Assembly: GCA_012519125.1 (NCBI GenBank)
Contig: JAAYQY010000448.1
Location: forward strand, 1 to 7,210
Length of the DNA stretch: 7,210 nt
Direction of reading: 5' to 3'
Origin: Spirochaetales bacterium
GTDB taxonomy: Bacteria > Spirochaetota > Spirochaetia > Sphaerochaetales > Sphaerochaetaceae
This document shows, in pieces, positions 5,840 through 7,210 of this stretch. The notes below the pieces were generated by a model. It was not told where the DNA came from. It worked only from the letters and a program-made list of their open reading frames with translations, and searched no databases. How positions within the stretch are numbered: the first letter of the stretch is position 1; each line of letters begins with the position of its first letter. The position numbers were made by a program, and so were the translations under genes.

Positions 5840-6807
5840 ACTTGCTAGATTTCATAACCAGACTGCTGGCAGCCACGCTGGCGATGGGAACCTCCCTGAC
5901 GTATGCAACCCTTGGAGAGGTGTACACCGAAAAAACAGGAATCCTGAATCTTGGTATGGAAGGCACTATGCTCATGGGAGCCTTGGCTGGCTTTGCCACC
6001 GCATTCAATACCGGGAACCTGTTGCTTGCGTTGCTGATGTCCATGCTCGTCGGAGCTCTTTTGTCGTTGATCCACGCATTCCTCTGCATTACCATGCGGG
6101 CAAACCAAGTTGTTGCGGGTCTGGCAATCACCATGTTCGGAACAGGTCTGGCTAACTTTCTGGGACAGCGGCTGGGACCTGCTACCAACAACTTCAATCT
6201 TACCGGAATGAATATTGCAAACAAGTTCAGCAATATCGCCATTCCAGGTCTGAGCGGCATACCGATCATCGGAGCCCTTTTCGACGTAAGCCTTTTGACC
6301 TATGCTCTCTACGCCATCCTCCCCTTCTCTTGGTTCTTCATGTACAAGACCAAGCATGGCATGGTCGTTCGTGCCGTTGGTGAGAATCCTCGGACAGCTG
6401 CAGCCATGGGCATCTCGGTTACCAAGATCAGATACCTCTACACGCTCATTGGTGGCATGTTCGCAGGTCTTGGTGGAGCCTGCCTCTCACTGAGCTTCAT
6501 CCCCAGCTGGAACGAGGGCATGACAGGGGGCAAGGGCTGGATAGTTATTGCTCTTGTCATCTTCTCAACCTGGAACCCCGGTCGGGTAGTCATCGGCACA
6601 CTGGTCTTCGGAGGCATTACCAGTTTGCAGTTCAGCTTGCAAGCAGCAGGACTGAAGATGGTCATTCCTTCGCAGTTCCTCGGCTTCTCCCCGTACCTGA
6701 TCACGTTGGTTGTGCTCACCGCCATGACCATCATCAACCAGAAGAAGAAAGGTTCCTTTGCTTCTCCTTCTGCGTTGGGAGTATCGTTTGCCATCGACGA
6801 CAAATAG
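5836..6807 (+). CDS. ABC importer permease 2 (BPD_transp_2, NupQ type)
   Basis: The 323-residue inner-membrane protein should pair with permease 1 as a heterodimeric channel. Hydrophobic segments lie roughly at 9-26, 42-60, 62-84, 92-112, 140-169 (possibly two), 200-222, 234-262 and 282-301. Landmarks are TGILNLGMEGTMLMGA (34-49), the cytoplasmic loop GENPRTAAAMGISVTKIRY (182-200) and GGKGWIVIALVIFSTWNPGR (231-250). These fit COG1079 (YufQ/NupQ), which is regularly encoded directly after a NupP-type permease. The start is well supported: AAGGAGG lies 7 nt upstream inside the preceding gene, and the ATG overlaps its stop as ATGA. The C-terminal tail, basic NQKKK and then about 18 polar or mixed residues, is predicted cytoplasmic. 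The operon ends here with a terminator about 20 bp downstream. Confidence 0.94.
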   Translation: MNLLDFITRLLAATLAMGTSLTYATLGEVYTEKTGILNLGMEGTMLMGALAGFATAFNTGNLLLALLMSMLVGALLSLIHAFLCITMRANQVVAGLAITMFGTGLANFLGQRLGPATNNFNLTGMNIANKFSNIAIPGLSGIPIIGALFDVSLLTYALYAILPFSWFFMYKTKHGMVVRAVGENPRTAAAMGISVTKIRYLYTLIGGMFAGLGGACLSLSFIPSWNEGMTGGKGWIVIALVIFSTWNPGRVVIGTLVFGGITSLQFSLQAAGLKMVIPSQFLGFSPYLITLVVLTAMTIINQKKKGSFASPSALGVSFAIDDK

Positions 6808-6825
6808 CTTGATCTGAATCATACC

Positions 6826-6867
6826 AAGAGACACCACGCAAGAAGCAATTCGGCGTGGTGTTTCTTT
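6826..6867 (+). terminator. Rho-independent terminator of the importer operon
   Basis: ACACCACGC (6831-6839) pairs perfectly with GCGTGGTGT (6853-6861). Outer bases 6826-6830 extend pairing with 6862-6866 to 14 pairs with one G-U. Inside the loop, GAA and TTC can close a GCAA tetraloop. The descending side merges into TTTCTTT, and the ascending side is preceded by A-rich sequence. It starts 19 nt after the last permease stop. Confidence 0.85.
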
Positions 6868-6873
6868 GCAAAC

Positions 6874-6899
6874 CCTCCCATCTCCTTGCAACGGGGAGG
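6874..6899 (+). promoter_or_regulatory. Possible stem-loop in the ybaK upstream region
   Basis: CCTCCC (6874-6879) can pair with GGGAGG (6894-6899) around a 14-nt loop. The second arm is part of a perfect-looking Shine-Dalgarno stretch, GGGGAGGA (6893-6900), that serves no open frame: the in-frame TTG at 6906 is followed at once by TAG. It may be a secondary terminator stem, a leader structure or chance. Confidence 0.35.
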
Positions 6900-6914
6900 A
6901 CAACTTTGTAGGAT
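6886..6914 (+). promoter_or_regulatory. Candidate promoter or ribosome binding site of ybaK
   Basis: TTGCAA (6886-6891) and TAGGAT (6909-6914) are 17 bp apart, each matching consensus at 4/6 positions. If used, transcription would begin close to the ATG at 6921, giving an almost leaderless message. Alternatively AGGA within the same TAGGAT (6910-6913) is the ribosome binding site, 7 nt before the ATG, with transcription starting further upstream. The two readings exclude each other. Confidence 0.3.
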
Positions 6915-6920
6915 AGGACC

Positions 6921-7210
6921 ATGAAAAAGACCAATGCCATGCGTATCTTGGAGAGTATGGGTATCGCATATGAGGTAGTCAGCTATAGTTGGGACGAAGA
7001 GCAGCTTGATGCAGTGCATGCAAGTATGATGGCAGGGCTATCACCGCAGCAGGTGTACAAGACGATTGTCATGCAGGACAGCGACAATCAAGTCTTTGTC
7101 TTCTGCCTGCCTGCGGAGTTCTCAGTAAGTCTGAAGAAGGCTCGGGAACTCACCCAAAGCAAGGATTTGGAGCTGATCAAGCTGGATACACTCCAGTCAA
7201 TCACCGGCTA
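6921..7210 (+). CDS. ybaK: Cys-tRNA(Pro) deacylase, YbaK/EbsC family (5' part only)
   Basis: The window holds 96 codons plus two bases, about 60% of the usual 155-160 residues, and the gene continues beyond the right edge. Enzymes of this family hydrolyse Cys-tRNA(Pro) formed in error by prolyl-tRNA synthetase, a trans-editing step in the cytoplasm. The visible part fits: N-terminal MKKTNAMRILESMGI, then LSPQQVYKTIVM (40-51), where Lys47 aligns with the conserved catalytic lysine of YbaK (VYKTL in E. coli). It ends with QSITG (92-96), matching the start of the conserved STGY.GG.SP motif that should continue outside. Residues between (VFVFCLPAEFSVSLKKARELTQSK) resemble the family's core strand and helix. 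It follows the importer terminator and is probably transcribed separately; no functional link to the importer is apparent. Confidence 0.88.
   Translation, partial: MKKTNAMRILESMGIAYEVVSYSWDEEQLDAVHASMMAGLSPQQVYKTIVMQDSDNQVFVFCLPAEFSVSLKKARELTQSKDLELIKLDTLQSITG

Noticed and set aside
1..7210. CRISPR arrays, tRNA or rRNA genes, insertion sequences
   Set aside because: I saw no regularly spaced repeats, no cloverleaf with tRNA consensus loops, no rRNA-like sequence and no transposase or terminal inverted repeats.

Overview
The window looks like chromosomal DNA of a diderm spirochaete, most likely near Sphaerochaeta or Treponema. This rests on three things. The binding protein has a short signal peptide ending in AFA followed by QGSKEA, a pattern common in spirochaetal binding proteins. 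An SLBB-type polysaccharide export protein implies an outer membrane. Base composition is balanced. The genus is an inference from sequence style, not a database match.

Layout. Positions 1-1549 (minus strand) hold most of a secreted SLBB-repeat polysaccharide export protein whose C-terminus runs off the left edge. Positions 1550-2038 are a divergent, partly very AT-rich intergenic region with short repeats. It ends in a sigma-70-type promoter that matches consensus exactly (TTGACA, 17-bp spacer, TATAAT) and drives the plus-strand operon. That operon (2039-6807) is a complete four-gene ABC importer: BMP/Med-family binding protein, double-domain ATPase, and two BPD_transp_2 permeases. The order matches nupNOPQ/yufNOPQ of Bacillus, and PnrA of Treponema pallidum is a related binding protein. 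The binding-protein gene is separated from the ATPase gene by 97 bp carrying two predicted stem-loops, the first very stable. The last three genes are joined by 4-bp ATGA overlaps. A strong stem-loop terminator follows at 6826-6867. Then comes the 5' part of a YbaK/EbsC-type Cys-tRNA(Pro) deacylase gene (6921 to the right edge).

How the parts work together. The binding protein should capture a purine nucleoside or nucleobase in the periplasm and deliver it to the two permeases, with transport powered by the ATPase. The promoter and the stem-loop after the first gene fit the usual arrangement in which binding protein is made in excess over the membrane complex. The export protein gene and ybaK appear functionally unrelated and separately transcribed.

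I found no clear previously undescribed system. The most notable points are the consensus promoter, the intercistronic stem-loops, the absence of a lipobox cysteine in the binding protein, its WNW-type ligand-binding signature, and the repeat-rich divergent intergenic region.
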